From Methylobacterium sp. CB376 (lineage in GTDB: Bacteria; Pseudomonadota; Alphaproteobacteria; Rhizobiales; Beijerinckiaceae): a stretch of 64,000 bases of DNA. The stretch covers positions 2,666,001 through 2,730,000 of the forward strand of contig NZ_CP121648.1 in assembly GCF_029714205.1 (NCBI RefSeq), given 5' to 3'. The notes below the pieces were generated by a model. It did no database searches and was not told the origin of the DNA. It saw only the letters and a program-made list of their open reading frames with translations. This document shows positions 26,336 through 35,515 of the stretch, one piece after another (within the stretch, counting starts at the first letter, position 1; every line of letters starts with the position of its first letter). The translations under genes were made by a program, and so were the position numbers.

Positions 26336-27433
26336 ATGGGCTTCAAATGCGGAATCGTCGGCCTGCCGAATGTCGGCAAGTCGACGCTCTTCAACGCGCT
26401 GACGCAGACGGCGGCGGCGCAGGCGGCGAACTACCCGTTCTGCACCATCGAGCCGAATGTCGGCGAGGTCGCGGTGCCGGATCCGCGCCTCGACGACCTC
26501 GCGCGGATCGCGAATTCGCGCGAGATCATCCCGACGCGCCTCACCTTCGTCGACATTGCCGGCCTGGTGCGCGGCGCCTCCAAAGGGGAGGGGCTCGGCA
26601 ACCAGTTCCTCGCCAACATCCGCGAGGTCGACGCCATCGCGCACGTCGTGCGCTGCTTCGAGGACGGCGACGTCACCCACGTCGAGGGCAAGGTCGACCC
26701 GATCGCCGACATCGAGACGATCGAGACCGAGCTGATGCTGGCCGACCTCGAGAGCCTGGAGAAGCGCGTCGCGGCGCTGGAGAAGAAGGCCAAGGGCGCC
26801 GACAAGGAGGCCAAGGAGGCGCTCGACCTCGTGCAGCGCGCCCTGCCCCTGCTGCGGGACGGCAAGCCCGCCCGCCTGGTCGAGCGCAAGCCCGAGGAGG
26901 AGCGGCTCTTCGCCCAGCTCGGGCTGATGACCGCCAAGCCCGTCCTCTACGTCTGCAACGTCGAGGAGGGATCCGCCGAGGGCGGCAACGCCCATTCGCG
27001 GGCGGTCTTCGGCCGCGCGGCGGAGGAGGGCGCCAAGGCCGTGGTGGTCTCGGCCAAGATCGAGAGCGAGATCGCGGTCCTGCCGCCGGCCGAGCAGACC
27101 GAGTACCTGGAGGCGGTCGGCCTCTCGGAGCCGGGCCTCAACCGGGTGATCCGCGCCGGCTACGACCTCCTCGGGCTCATCACCTACTTCACGGTCGGCC
27201 CGAAGGAGGCCCGGGCCTGGACGATCACCCGCGGCACGCGGGCGCCGGCCGCGGCCGGCGTGATCCATTCCGACTTCGAGAAGGGCTTCATCCGGGCCGA
27301 GACCATCGCGTTTCCCGATTACGTCGGGCTCAAGGGCGAGGCGGGGGCGCGCGAGGCCGGCAAGCTGCGGCTCGAGGGCAAGGACTACGTGGTGCAGGAC
27401 GGCGACGTGCTGCATTTCCGCTTCGCGAACTGA
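26336..27433 (+). CDS. ychF: Redox-responsive ATPase YchF/Obg-like (OLA1)
   Basis: Encodes 365 aa. G1 motif GLPNVGKSTLFNAL, G3 DIAGLVRGASKGEGLGNQFL. In place of the G4 NKxD motif it has YVCNVEEG, the change that makes YchF prefer ATP. A coiled-coil insertion (LEKRVAALEKKAKGADKEAKEAL) and the C-terminal TGS domain (FEKGFIRAETIAFPDYV) are present. YchF binds ribosomes and is a negative regulator of oxidative stress responses. The gene follows pth by 72 bp. Confidence 0.97.
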   Translation: MGFKCGIVGLPNVGKSTLFNALTQTAAAQAANYPFCTIEPNVGEVAVPDPRLDDLARIANSREIIPTRLTFVDIAGLVRGASKGEGLGNQFLANIREVDAIAHVVRCFEDGDVTHVEGKVDPIADIETIETELMLADLESLEKRVAALEKKAKGADKEAKEALDLVQRALPLLRDGKPARLVERKPEEERLFAQLGLMTAKPVLYVCNVEEGSAEGGNAHSRAVFGRAAEEGAKAVVVSAKIESEIAVLPPAEQTEYLEAVGLSEPGLNRVIRAGYDLLGLITYFTVGPKEARAWTITRGTRAPAAAGVIHSDFEKGFIRAETIAFPDYVGLKGEAGAREAGKLRLEGKDYVVQDGDVLHFRFAN

Positions 27434-27457
27434 GCCCCGGGGCTTAAGACCCCCCGG

Positions 27458-28123
27458 ATGGAGCTTCACCCGCGTCACGCCTGGGAGGTCACCCCGGGCG
27501 AGGCGGTCGCGCTGCAGAAGCGGCTCGCCGCCGAGGTCATCGCCACCGACCCGATCGACCTCCCGGCCGTGCGCCTCGTCGCGGGCGTCGACGTCAGCGT
27601 GAAGGAGAACCGCTCGCACGCGGCCATCGTGGTCTCGACCTTCCCGGATTTCCGCGTCGTCGAGACCGTGACGGCCGAGCGCCCGACGCCGTTCCCCTAC
27701 GTGCCGGGCCTGCTCAGCTTCCGCGAAGGGCCGGTGCTGGAGGAGGCCCTCGGGCGGCTGCGGGCCGTGCCCGACGTGTTCCTGTTCGACGGGATGGGCA
27801 CCGCCCATCCGCGGCGCATCGGCATCGCCTCCCATATGGGGCTGTGGCTGGAGCGCCCGACCGTCGGTTGCGGCAAGACCCGGCTCGTCGGCCACAACGC
27901 GCCGCTGCCGGAGGAGAAGGGGTCGCAGGTCCCGCTGGTGCATCGCGGCGAGACGATCGGGGCGGTGGTCCGCACCCGCACGGGCACTCACCCGCTCTTC
28001 ATCTCCCCCGGCCACCGCGCCGATATCCCGAGCGCCGTCGCCCTGGTCCTCGCCTGCGCGCCGAAATACCGGCTGCCCGAACCGATCCGGCAGGCCCACA
28101 AGGCGGCGGGCGCGTTCGGCTGA
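27458..28123 (+). CDS. nfi: Endonuclease V (deoxyinosine 3' endonuclease)
   Basis: Encodes 221 aa. Core motifs are LVAGVDVSVKENRSHAAIVV (catalytic Asp), FPYVPGLLSFREGPVLEEAL (the PYxPGxLxFRE substrate-loop signature), DVFLFDGMGTAHPRRIGIASHMG (second Asp and the His) and TVGCGKTRLVG. It nicks DNA one base 3' of deaminated purines, starting hypoxanthine repair. It begins 24 bp after ychF. The GTAHPRR loop has Thr-Ala in place of the usual G(x)AHPR but keeps the His. Confidence 0.94.
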   Translation: MELHPRHAWEVTPGEAVALQKRLAAEVIATDPIDLPAVRLVAGVDVSVKENRSHAAIVVSTFPDFRVVETVTAERPTPFPYVPGLLSFREGPVLEEALGRLRAVPDVFLFDGMGTAHPRRIGIASHMGLWLERPTVGCGKTRLVGHNAPLPEEKGSQVPLVHRGETIGAVVRTRTGTHPLFISPGHRADIPSAVALVLACAPKYRLPEPIRQAHKAAGAFG

Positions 28124-28204
28124 GCGCGCGGTCGCCCGCGGCCGAAGCTGGAAGCGGCGGCGCCCGGATGCTAGCCGGGGGATCCCACCTCCGGACCCGC
28201 CGCG

Positions 28205-29209
28205 ATGCACCGCTACCATTTCGAAGACCTCGTGCCAGGCTTCACGCGACGGGGTGGACCCGGCGTGGTGACCCGCGAGGACATCCTCGCCTTCGCCCGC
28301 GCCTACGACCCGCAGGATTTCCACCTCGACGAGGCGGCGGCCCGCGACAGCCTCGTCGGCGGGCTGATCGCGTCCGGCTGGCACAGCTGCGCGCTCGGGA
28401 TGCGGCTCCTCGCCGAGAGCGTCGTCCTGCAGTCGAGCTCGATGGGCTCGCCCGGAATCGACGAGCTGCGCTGGCTTCGCCCGGTGCGGCCGGGCGATGC
28501 CCTGACCTCGACCCTCACCGTGCTGGAGAGCCGCCCCTCCGTCTCGAAACCCGACCGCGGTCTCGTGCGCCTGCGCCTCGACCTCGCCAACGCCGCCGAC
28601 GAGCGGGTGATGAGCCAGGATTTCTGGGCGATGTTCGGCCGCCGCGGCGCCCCGCCGCTGCCGCCCCGCCCGGCCCCGCCCCGGGGCGGGAGCCCGGACG
28701 CCGCCCCGGATCCGGCGACGGCGTTTCCGGCGGGTCCGATCGAGACGCTCGCGCCCGGCGCGACCTACGATCTCGGGCCCTACCACTTCACCCGCGACGA
28801 GATCCTCGCCTTCGCCCGGGCCTTCGACCCGCAGCCCTTCCACACGGACGAGGAGGCCGCCCGGGCGAGCCATTTCGGCGGGCTCTGCGCCTCGGGCTGG
28901 CACACCGCCGCCGCCTGGATGAACCGCCTGGTCGCCGCGCGGCAGCGGGGCATCGCGCAGGCGAGGGCGCGGGGCGAGGCCGTGGCGGCGAGCGGCCCGT
29001 CGCCGGGCTTCCGCAACCTGAAATGGCTGAAGCCGGTCTATCCGGGCGACACGATCCGCTACGCCATCACCGTGCGGGAGGTCCGCCCATCCCGCTCGCG
29101 GCCGGGCTGGGGCGTCATCCACCACGGCGCCGAGGGCGTGAACCAGCATGGCGAGCCGGTCTTGCGCTTCGAGGGCGCCTGGCTCGCCGAGTCGCGGCCC
29201 GAAGGCTGA
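28205..29209 (+). CDS. Double-hotdog MaoC-family dehydratase/thioesterase
   Basis: Encodes 334 aa made of two tandem MaoC hotdog domains (about 1-150 and 185-330). Each opens with the same pattern: YHFEDL.../YHFTRDEILAFARAFDPQPFH and GG(L)xASGWH. The strings VTREDILAFARAYDPQDFH and FTRDEILAFARAFDPQPFH show an internal duplication. A Pro-rich linker (PPLPPRPAPPRGG) joins the domains. MaoC dehydratases hydrate 2-enoyl-CoA with a D-x4-H dyad; the D-P-Q-x-F-H part is present in both halves, so both could be active. Physiological substrate unknown. Confidence 0.88.
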   Translation: MHRYHFEDLVPGFTRRGGPGVVTREDILAFARAYDPQDFHLDEAAARDSLVGGLIASGWHSCALGMRLLAESVVLQSSSMGSPGIDELRWLRPVRPGDALTSTLTVLESRPSVSKPDRGLVRLRLDLANAADERVMSQDFWAMFGRRGAPPLPPRPAPPRGGSPDAAPDPATAFPAGPIETLAPGATYDLGPYHFTRDEILAFARAFDPQPFHTDEEAARASHFGGLCASGWHTAAAWMNRLVAARQRGIAQARARGEAVAASGPSPGFRNLKWLKPVYPGDTIRYAITVREVRPSRSRPGWGVIHHGAEGVNQHGEPVLRFEGAWLAESRPEG

Positions 29210-29470
29210 CCGCCGGTCGCGCCCATTCGAATGTTACAATGTGATGAAATCCAATGGTTTAATTCACCGGCGCGAAGCCCCGGCCGGTCTCCCTGGTCCG
29301 TTCGCGAACGGCTGTGCTTCACGGGCCACAGCGCGACCGGAAACCGCCGAGCCTCCCGGGTTCTTTGCCGGTCTGTGACTGCCAAGTCGCTTTCCTGCCG
29401 CAATTGGCCCGGACCACGGACCCCCGACGCATGTGCGAACCCGCACATGATCGCAACCACAGGTCCGTGC

Positions 29471-30598
29471 ATGCGCCAGCGCCTCTCTCTCGCCGTCCTT
29501 GCGGTCGCGGCGCCCCTCCCGGCCCTGGCGCTGGAGGCGCCCCGCGACAACATCGATGCGCTGATCGAGGCGCAGGCCCGGGCGAATGGCGTGCCGGCGA
29601 GCTTCATCCACCGGGTCGTGAAGCGGGAGAGCGGCTACAACCCGCGCGCGGTCGGCCGCGGCGGCGCGCTCGGCCTGATGCAGATCAAGCACGGCACCGC
29701 GCGGGCCCTCGGCTACACGGGCCCCGCCTCGGGCCTGCTCGACGCCAAGGTCAACCTCACCTACGGCGTCGCCTACCTGGCCGGCGCCTACAAGACCGCG
29801 CGCGGCAACGAGGCCCAGGCCTACAGCTACTACGCCCGGGGATACTACTACGCGGCCAAGCGGGCCGGCATCCGCACCGACGTGGCGGAACTGGAAGCCC
29901 CGCCGGACCTGCCGAAGCCCGCGGCCAACCCGCTCAATCAGTTCTTCGGCAAGCTGTTCGGCGGCTCGACCGCGCGGGCGCCGGTCATGACCGCCTCGGC
30001 CGACCCGTCCGTGGCGGCGCTCTCGAACGCCGTCGCGGCCGCACCGGCGCCGCAGGCGGCAGCCCCGCAGGCGGCAGCAGCCCCGCAGGCGAGCCAGGCC
30101 ACGGCCGCCGAGGCGCCGCAGCCCGCCGCCCCGGCGCTGATTTCGGCCCCGCTCCCGCCGCAGCGGCCGGTCTCCGTCCCGGCCTCGACGCCCGTCCTGG
30201 CCTACGCGGCCGCCTCGCCGGTGGCGGGGCTTCCCGTTCCGACCTACGGGCTGCGCGGCGCCGTGCCGGCCCAGGCCGAAGCGCCCGGCGCGGCCCAAGC
30301 GGCGCCAGCCGCCGCCCAGGCTCAAGCGGCGCCAGCCGCCGCCCAGGCTCAAGCGGCGCCAGCCGCCGCCGCCCCCGCGGCGGCACCCGCCGTCCCGGCC
30401 GGCGGCGAGGCGCGGACGCTGGTCGCCTCGGCGGATGCGGTCGCCGCGGCCGCCGCGCCGGAGCCCGAGACCATCTCCGTCCCGCTGCCCCCGCGCCGGC
30501 CGGTCGAGTTCCGGCACTTCGCCGCCAAGAAGCCGGCGAAGCCCGTGCCGATGACCGCCTCGGCCGCGCCGGAGACCACCGGGCCGGCGACGCCCTGA
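29471..30598 (+). CDS. Secreted lytic transglycosylase (SLT domain) with long Ala/Pro-rich tail
   Basis: Encodes 375 aa. Signal peptide RQRLSLAVLAVAAPLPALA, then the SLT domain (about 25-135): FIHRVVKRESGYNPRAVGRGGALGLMQIK, where the Glu of RESGYNP is the expected catalytic acid, then YGVAYLAGAYKTARGNEAQAYSYYARGYYY. It should cleave peptidoglycan glycan strands to anhydromuropeptides. From about residue 150 the protein is a low-complexity Ala/Pro tail with a 9-residue tandem repeat and two (L)PPQRPV/LPPRRPV motifs, probably disordered. ATG 29471 gives the best signal peptide; an ATG at 29447 is in frame. Confidence 0.9.
   Translation: MRQRLSLAVLAVAAPLPALALEAPRDNIDALIEAQARANGVPASFIHRVVKRESGYNPRAVGRGGALGLMQIKHGTARALGYTGPASGLLDAKVNLTYGVAYLAGAYKTARGNEAQAYSYYARGYYYAAKRAGIRTDVAELEAPPDLPKPAANPLNQFFGKLFGGSTARAPVMTASADPSVAALSNAVAAAPAPQAAAPQAAAAPQASQATAAEAPQPAAPALISAPLPPQRPVSVPASTPVLAYAAASPVAGLPVPTYGLRGAVPAQAEAPGAAQAAPAAAQAQAAPAAAQAQAAPAAAAPAAAPAVPAGGEARTLVASADAVAAAAAPEPETISVPLPPRRPVEFRHFAAKKPAKPVPMTASAAPETTGPATP
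30296..30370 (+). repeat. 27-bp coding tandem repeat in the lytic transglycosylase gene
   Basis: Two perfect copies of a 27-bp unit (30296-30322, 30323-30349) and a third cut after 21 bp. Each encodes QAAPAAAQA. The copies are base-identical, so the expansion is recent and the copy number may vary between strains. Confidence 0.85.
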
Positions 30599-30790
30599 GC
30601 CGAGCCGCGAGGGCGCTCCTGCGCGGATTCCCGCGCCCGGACCTTCCCGGCGGCCGGGCCCGCGCCGCCGCCCTGCGATCCACGGCAATCCGGACCTGCA
30701 GACCGGTCGTTTCCGCTCGCCCCCGTTCCCCGTTATGGTCGGCCGTACCGCGTTTTCGAAAGCGCGGCCGCAGCCAGCCGGGAGGAACGC

Positions 30791-32005
30791 ATGGGCGCGA
30801 CGCGGGACGTCTTCATCTGCGATTACCTGCGCACGCCGGTCGGCCGCTACGGCGGCGCGCTGGCGGAAGTGCGGGCGGACGACCTCGCCGCGGTGCCCCT
30901 CGCCGCCCTGGTGCATCGCCACCCCTCCCTGAAGGAGGGCGTCGAGGAGGTCTTCCTCGGCTGCGCGAACCAGGCCGGCGAGGATAACCGCAACGTGGCC
31001 CGCATGGCCCTTCTGCTCGCGGGCCTGCCCGAGACCGTGCCGGGCGCGACGCTCAACCGGCTCTGCGCCTCGGGCCTCGACGCGGTCGGGGCCGCCGCGC
31101 GGGCGATCAGGGCCGGCGACATCGACCTCGCCCTCGCAGGCGGCGTCGAATCGATGACTCGCGCGCCCTTCGTGATGGGCAAGAGCGAGGCGCCGTGGCA
31201 GCGCCAGGCCGAGATCCACGACACGACGATCGGCTGGCGCTTCATCAACCCGGTGCTCAAGGCGCAGTACGGCGTCGATTCGATGCCCGAGACGGCCGAG
31301 AACGTGGCGGAGGATTACCAGATCAGCCGCGCGGACCAGGATGCCTTCGCGCTGCGCTCGCAGCAGCGGGCGGCGCGCGCGCAGGCGGACGGGACCTTCG
31401 CGCAGGAGATCGTGCCGGTCGAGATCCCGACCCGGCGGGGCGAGCACCGGCGCGTCGACACCGACGAGCATCCGCGGCCCGACACGGACGCGCAGGCCCT
31501 GGCGCGGCTCAAACCCTTCGTGCGGCGGGACGGGACCGTGACGGCCGGCAACGCCTCGGGCGTCAATGACGGCGCCGCCGCCCTGGTCCTGGCGAGCGCC
31601 GAGGCCGCGCGGCGCCACGGCCTGACCCCGCTCGCCCGGGTGCTCGGCCTCGCCTCGGCCGGCGTGCCGCCGCGCGTGATGGGGATCGGGCCGATCCCGG
31701 CGGTGGAGAAGCTCTGCGCGCGGCTCGGGCTGAAGCCCGGCGATTTCGACGCGGTCGAGCTCAACGAGGCCTTCGCGTCGCAGTCGCTCGCCTGCCTGCG
31801 CGGGCTCGGGCTGCCGGACGACGCGGAGCACGTCAACCCGCATGGCGGGGCGATCGCGCTGGGGCACCCGCTCGGCATGTCGGGCGCACGCATCGCCGGG
31901 GCGGTGACGCGGGAACTCGCCCGCCGGGGTGGGCGGCTCGGGCTCGCCACGATGTGCGTCGGGGTCGGGCAGGGGGTCGCGCTCGCGGTCGAGCGGATCT
32001 CCTGA
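30791..32005 (+). CDS. Acetyl-CoA acyltransferase / 3-oxoadipyl-CoA thiolase
   Basis: Encodes 404 aa, typical thiolase. The nucleophile is in [16 protein letters not shown]. The other catalytic residues are in [18 protein letters not shown] (His) and [11 protein letters not shown] (Cys). [19 protein letters not shown] is characteristic of the PcaF/PaaJ group that cleaves 3-oxoadipyl-CoA to succinyl-CoA and acetyl-CoA. The assignment to beta-ketoadipate is supported by the next gene, a BoxR-like regulator; both point to aromatic acid catabolism. A general fatty acid thiolase (FadA) is the alternative. Confidence 0.85.
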   Translation: MGATRDVFICDYLRTPVGRYGGALAEVRADDLAAVPLAALVHRHPSLKEGVEEVFLGCANQAGEDNRNVARMALLLAGLPETVPGATLNRLCASGLDAVGAAARAIRAGDIDLALAGGVESMTRAPFVMGKSEAPWQRQAEIHDTTIGWRFINPVLKAQYGVDSMPETAENVAEDYQISRADQDAFALRSQQRAARAQADGTFAQEIVPVEIPTRRGEHRRVDTDEHPRPDTDAQALARLKPFVRRDGTVTAGNASGVNDGAAALVLASAEAARRHGLTPLARVLGLASAGVPPRVMGIGPIPAVEKLCARLGLKPGDFDAVELNEAFASQSLACLRGLGLPDDAEHVNPHGGAIALGHPLGMSGARIAGAVTRELARRGGRLGLATMCVGVGQGVALAVERIS

Positions 32006-32155
32006 TGTCGCGCCGGTTCGGCGGCCAAACGGGGCGGAAACGGTCCGGATCTTGCCAAGCGGGCCGCGATCCGCGCGCGACCGGTCGGTTTCCGCGCGCC
32101 GCGGCGGCGGGACGCCCTGTCGCCACCGGCGCCCCTATGGCGTAAAGGAGGCGCC

Positions 32156-33220
32156 TTGACCGATCCGAGGCCGGCCGCGGCCGCGGATCCCGCCACGAGG
32201 CGGGATCGGACTCTCCTCACGAAGCGACAAGGCGATGCCCTCAGGTTCCCCACCCTCCCTCGCGCGCGCCGCCGCGGATCCGTCGTCAGGGAGCGGCGCG
32301 GCCGGGGCCGGCCGGCCGGCGCCGATTCGCCGGCGGCCGAGGCCGAGAGCCGCTTCCTGGCCGAACTCGGCCAGCGGGTGCGCACGGCGCGCGCCGTGCG
32401 CGCGATGTCCCGCAAGGCGCTCTCGCACAGTTCCGGCCTGTCCGAGCGCTACATCGCGCAGCTCGAGACCGGGCACGGCAACGTCTCGATCATCCTGCTG
32501 CGGCGCGTCGCCCACGCGATCGGCGTGCCGCTGGAGGACCTGATCGCCCCCGTCGACGCGTCGCCGGACTGGCCCGTGGTGCGCGACCTGCTGGAGACCG
32601 CCTCCGGCGCCCAGATCGCGGAGGCCAAGCGCATCCTCTCGGGGGTCGGCGGCACCCAGGCCGGGGAGGTGGAGCCCCAGCGCGTGGCCCTCATCGGCCT
32701 GCGCGGCGCGGGCAAGTCGACCCTCGGGCGCATCCTGGCCGAGCGGCTCGGCTGGCGCTTCGTCGAGCTCAACCGGGAGATCGAGCGGGAGAACGGCCTG
32801 TCGGTGGCGGAGATTTTCGCGATCTACGGCCAGGAGGGCTATCGGCGCCTCGAACAGGCGGCCCTGCGCAAGTTCGCGGTGGACGAGGGACCGGTCGTGC
32901 TGGCGACCGGCGGGGCGATCGTGGCCGAGCCGCTCACCCTCGACCTGCTGCTCTCGGCCTTCTTCACGGTCTGGCTCAAGGCCCAGCCGGAGGACCACCT
33001 GCGCCGGGTGCGGGAGCAGACCGCCCTCGGGGCCGCGCGGCCGCGGCTGCCCGACAACGACAGCGCGCTGCGCGAGCTGAAGGCGGTGCTGCTCAGCCGC
33101 GAGCCCCTCTACGCGAGGGCCCGTGCGGTGATCGACACCACCGACCTCACGGTCGCCGAGACCGCCGCCCGGCTCACCGGCCTCGTGGAGAACCATTTCG
33201 GCCTGCGCCAGCGCCGCTGA
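32156..33220 (+). CDS. BoxR-like regulator: XRE HTH fused to a shikimate-kinase-like domain
   Basis: Encodes 354 aa. A basic N-terminal region of about 65 residues precedes an XRE-type HTH (residues about 68-125: ELGQRVRTARAVRAMSRKAL and GLSERYIAQLETGHGNVS). The second half is a shikimate-kinase-like P-loop domain (IGLRGAGKSTLGRILAERLG, then LATGGAIVAEPLTL). This fusion is the architecture of BoxR, which in Azoarcus represses the aerobic benzoyl-CoA (box) genes and senses benzoyl-CoA through the kinase-like domain. The TTG at 32156 is supported by AAGGAGG at 32145-32151. The upstream thiolase is the last step of a box or beta-ketoadipate pathway. Confidence 0.88.
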   Translation: MTDPRPAAAADPATRRDRTLLTKRQGDALRFPTLPRARRRGSVVRERRGRGRPAGADSPAAEAESRFLAELGQRVRTARAVRAMSRKALSHSSGLSERYIAQLETGHGNVSIILLRRVAHAIGVPLEDLIAPVDASPDWPVVRDLLETASGAQIAEAKRILSGVGGTQAGEVEPQRVALIGLRGAGKSTLGRILAERLGWRFVELNREIERENGLSVAEIFAIYGQEGYRRLEQAALRKFAVDEGPVVLATGGAIVAEPLTLDLLLSAFFTVWLKAQPEDHLRRVREQTALGAARPRLPDNDSALRELKAVLLSREPLYARARAVIDTTDLTVAETAARLTGLVENHFGLRQRR

Positions 33221-33226
33221 GCCGGA

Positions 33227-34099
33227 TCAGCCGGTCAGGAACGCCTCGATGGCGGCCGCGACCTGCTCGGGCGCATCGTGGTGCAGGTTGTGCCCGGTAC
33301 CGGGCAGGCGCAGGAGGCGGGCGCCCGGCACCAGGGCCGCGCGCGCCTCGATCTCGCCGGCGAGCGCGGGCGGGAAAGGCTGACCGGATCCCAGGAAGAG
33401 CGTCGGCGCCGCGATCCGCCGCCAGCAGGATGCGGTCTCGGCGAAGCGATGCAGCGTCGCGAAGGGCCGGCGATGCGCCGGATCGAAGGCCCAGGTCCAG
33501 CCGCCCTCCGGCCGCTCCCGGCCGAGATGGCCCCCGAGGAACAGGGCGCGGGCGGTGTCGAGGGCCGGGTTGGCGGCTGTGAGCCGCGCGCAGAGGGCCG
33601 GGAGGCTCGGATAGACGGGCGAGGGCGCCGGGCCGGAGACGGAGTCGAGCCAGCGCCGGAGGTGGGCGGGCGCCTGCGCCGGATCCCGATCGGGGAGCCC
33701 GAACCCGTCGAGCGAGATCACGCGCGCGATCCGCGCGGGCCTCAGCCCCGCGTAGAGCAGCGCCATGTTGCCCCCGAGGCTGTGCCCGGCGAGGGGGACC
33801 GGGCCCGCGAAGCCGAGCGTGTCGAGGAGCGCGTCCAGGTCGGCGAGGTAATCCTGCCACCAGTAGCCGCCCGGCGCCCAGTCGCTGAGCCCGTGGCCGC
33901 GCCAATCGAGCGCGATCACCCGCCAGGAGCCGGCGAGCGCGTCGACCACGAACTGGAAGGTCGCCGAGGCGTCGCGGCTGCCGTGCAGCAGCACGAGGGG
34001 CGGGGCCTCGGGCGCCCCCCATTCGCGCAGGTGCAGGCGCAGGCCCCGCAGCGCGACGCGGCGGCCGGCGGAGGGTCGGCGTGGTTCGTAGGGGCGCAT
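33227..34099 (-). CDS. Alpha/beta-fold hydrolase
   Basis: Encodes 290 aa. The oxyanion HG motif is LVLLHGSRDASATFQFV, the nucleophile elbow GHSLGGNMA (Ser), and the catalytic His lies in GTGHNLHHDAPEQVAAAIEAF; the Asp is probably in APTLFLGSGQPF-adjacent sequence. The cap region is Pro-rich. Closest family types are serine hydrolases annotated as 2-hydroxymuconate-semialdehyde-type hydrolases or general esterases; substrate unknown. It is convergent with the BoxR-like gene (6-bp gap) and divergent from cysE. Confidence 0.82.
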   Translation of the reverse strand: MRPYEPRRPSAGRRVALRGLRLHLREWGAPEAPPLVLLHGSRDASATFQFVVDALAGSWRVIALDWRGHGLSDWAPGGYWWQDYLADLDALLDTLGFAGPVPLAGHSLGGNMALLYAGLRPARIARVISLDGFGLPDRDPAQAPAHLRRWLDSVSGPAPSPVYPSLPALCARLTAANPALDTARALFLGGHLGRERPEGGWTWAFDPAHRRPFATLHRFAETASCWRRIAAPTLFLGSGQPFPPALAGEIEARAALVPGARLLRLPGTGHNLHHDAPEQVAAAIEAFLTG

Positions 34100-34289
34100 G
34101 GCGGGCTCGGACTCGGTGTCGCGCAGGGGCTGCCGCGCGGGCGACGCATGACACATCTGCCGCCCTGAAAGGGTGGCGGGTCTTGCCGCCGGGGCGCGGC
34201 CTTCCCAGCCTATGCGGGAGTTTTCGGTTCGGATATGCCGGCCTCGCGCAGCGATACCTCCGTCGATCCTCCTGCCGAGGAGAAGTTTG

Positions 34290-35147
34290 ATGTCGTCCAC
34301 CCCCGCTCCCTCCGAGACCCGGCAGGACGCCATCGCCGGGATCGTGGACCCGGTCTGGCGCCGCCTGCGCCAGGAAGCCGAGGTGGTGGTGCGCGAGGAG
34401 CCCCGCCTCGCCTCCTTCATCGTCGCGACGATCCTCAACCACGGCAGCCTGGAATCCGCGGTCGCCCACCGGGTCGCGGCGCGGCTCGGCCATCCCTCGC
34501 TCTCGGCCGACCTGATCGCCCAGAGCTTCGCGGAGGCGGTGGCGGACGATCCCCGCCTCGGCCAGGCGTTCCGGGCCGATATCGGGGCGGTGATCGACCG
34601 CGACCCGGCCACCGGCCGGGCGCTGGAGCCGGTGCTCTACTTCAAGGGGTTCCACGCCATCCAGGCCCACCGCCTCGGTCATTGGCTGTGGGACCGGGGC
34701 CGGCGCGACCTCGCCCTCTACCTGCAGAGCCGCTCCTCGGAAGTGTTCCAGACCGACATCCACCCTGCGGCGCAGATCGGGCGGGGCGTCTTCCTCGACC
34801 ACGCGACCGGGCTGGTGGTCGGCTCGACCGCGGTGATCGAGGACGACGTCTCGATCCTCCACGCCGTCACCCTCGGCGGGACCGGCAAGCACGGCGGCGA
34901 CCGCCATCCCAAGATCCGCCACGGGGTGATGATCGGCGCCGGGGCCAAGATCCTCGGCAACATCGAGGTCGGGGCCTGCGCCCGGGTCGCGGCCGGCTCG
35001 GTGGTGCTGCACCCGGTGCCGCCCGGCACGACCGTCGTGGGCGTCCCGGCCCGGGTCGTCGGGACGGCGGGCTGCTCGGAGCCGTCCCGCGCCATGGATC
35101 AACTGGTGGGCGTCGATCCCCTGATTCACGCCATGGAAGGGATCTGA
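34290..35147 (+). CDS. cysE: Serine O-acetyltransferase
   Basis: Encodes 285 aa. An N-terminal helical SATase domain (VWRRLRQEAEVVVREEPRLASFI) is followed by the left-handed beta-helix of hexapeptide repeats: LYLQSRSSEVFQTDIHPAAQIGRGVFLDHATGLVVGSTAVI and GGTGKHGGDRHPKIRHGVMIGAGAKILGN. The catalytic Asp/His are in TDIHP and FLDHATG. It makes O-acetylserine for cysteine synthesis. The C-terminal tail (MDQLVGVDPLIHAMEGI) ends in a hydrophobic Ile, as needed to bind cysteine synthase CysK. A GAGGAGAAG Shine-Dalgarno precedes the ATG. Confidence 0.95.
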   Translation: MSSTPAPSETRQDAIAGIVDPVWRRLRQEAEVVVREEPRLASFIVATILNHGSLESAVAHRVAARLGHPSLSADLIAQSFAEAVADDPRLGQAFRADIGAVIDRDPATGRALEPVLYFKGFHAIQAHRLGHWLWDRGRRDLALYLQSRSSEVFQTDIHPAAQIGRGVFLDHATGLVVGSTAVIEDDVSILHAVTLGGTGKHGGDRHPKIRHGVMIGAGAKILGNIEVGACARVAAGSVVLHPVPPGTTVVGVPARVVGTAGCSEPSRAMDQLVGVDPLIHAMEGI

Positions 35148-35281
35148 GCGGCGCCGCGCGCTTGCCCCGCGCCGGCCCCCATGGCAAGGCAGCCGCCGAT
35201 GCTCCCGGACGCCCGCGACGCACCCTCCGGGCCGCATCGCTGCGGCCGGGGCGCCGTCACGGCAAACGCGAAGAGGCCAGC

Positions 35282-35494
35282 GTGAACAAGACCGAAATGG
35301 CGAAGGTGGAGGGCTACCTGCGCCGCAAATTCGCCAACCACTCCCTCCGGCTCGTCGGCCGCCCCAGGAAGACGGACTCGGCGGAGGTCTATCTCGGCGA
35401 CGAGTTCATCGGCGTCCTGTCGGTCGACGACGAGGACGGCGACCGCTCCTACAATTTCTCGATGGCGATCCTCGACACCGACCTCGAGGACTGA
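35282..35494 (+). CDS. DUF3126-family small protein
   Basis: Encodes 70 aa from a GTG start. The sequence MNKTEMAKVEGYLRRKFAN...EVYLGDEFIGVLSVDDEDGDRSYNF matches the alphaproteobacterial DUF3126 family (small, about 70 residues). The very regular pattern EVYLGDEFIGVLxxDDEDGDxSYxF is its hallmark. It is found after cysE in many alphaproteobacteria. Function unknown; no membrane segment or signal peptide. Confidence 0.85.
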   Translation: MNKTEMAKVEGYLRRKFANHSLRLVGRPRKTDSAEVYLGDEFIGVLSVDDEDGDRSYNFSMAILDTDLED

Positions 35495-35515
35495 GCCCGG
35501 CCGGCCGGGGCGCCC

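Noticed and set aside
25538..29149. A 1203-codon open frame on the minus strand
   Set aside because: It lies antisense to pth, ychF, nfi and the MaoC gene, all of which have clear family motifs. Its translation is low-complexity Arg/Gly/His-rich, a GC-skew artefact.
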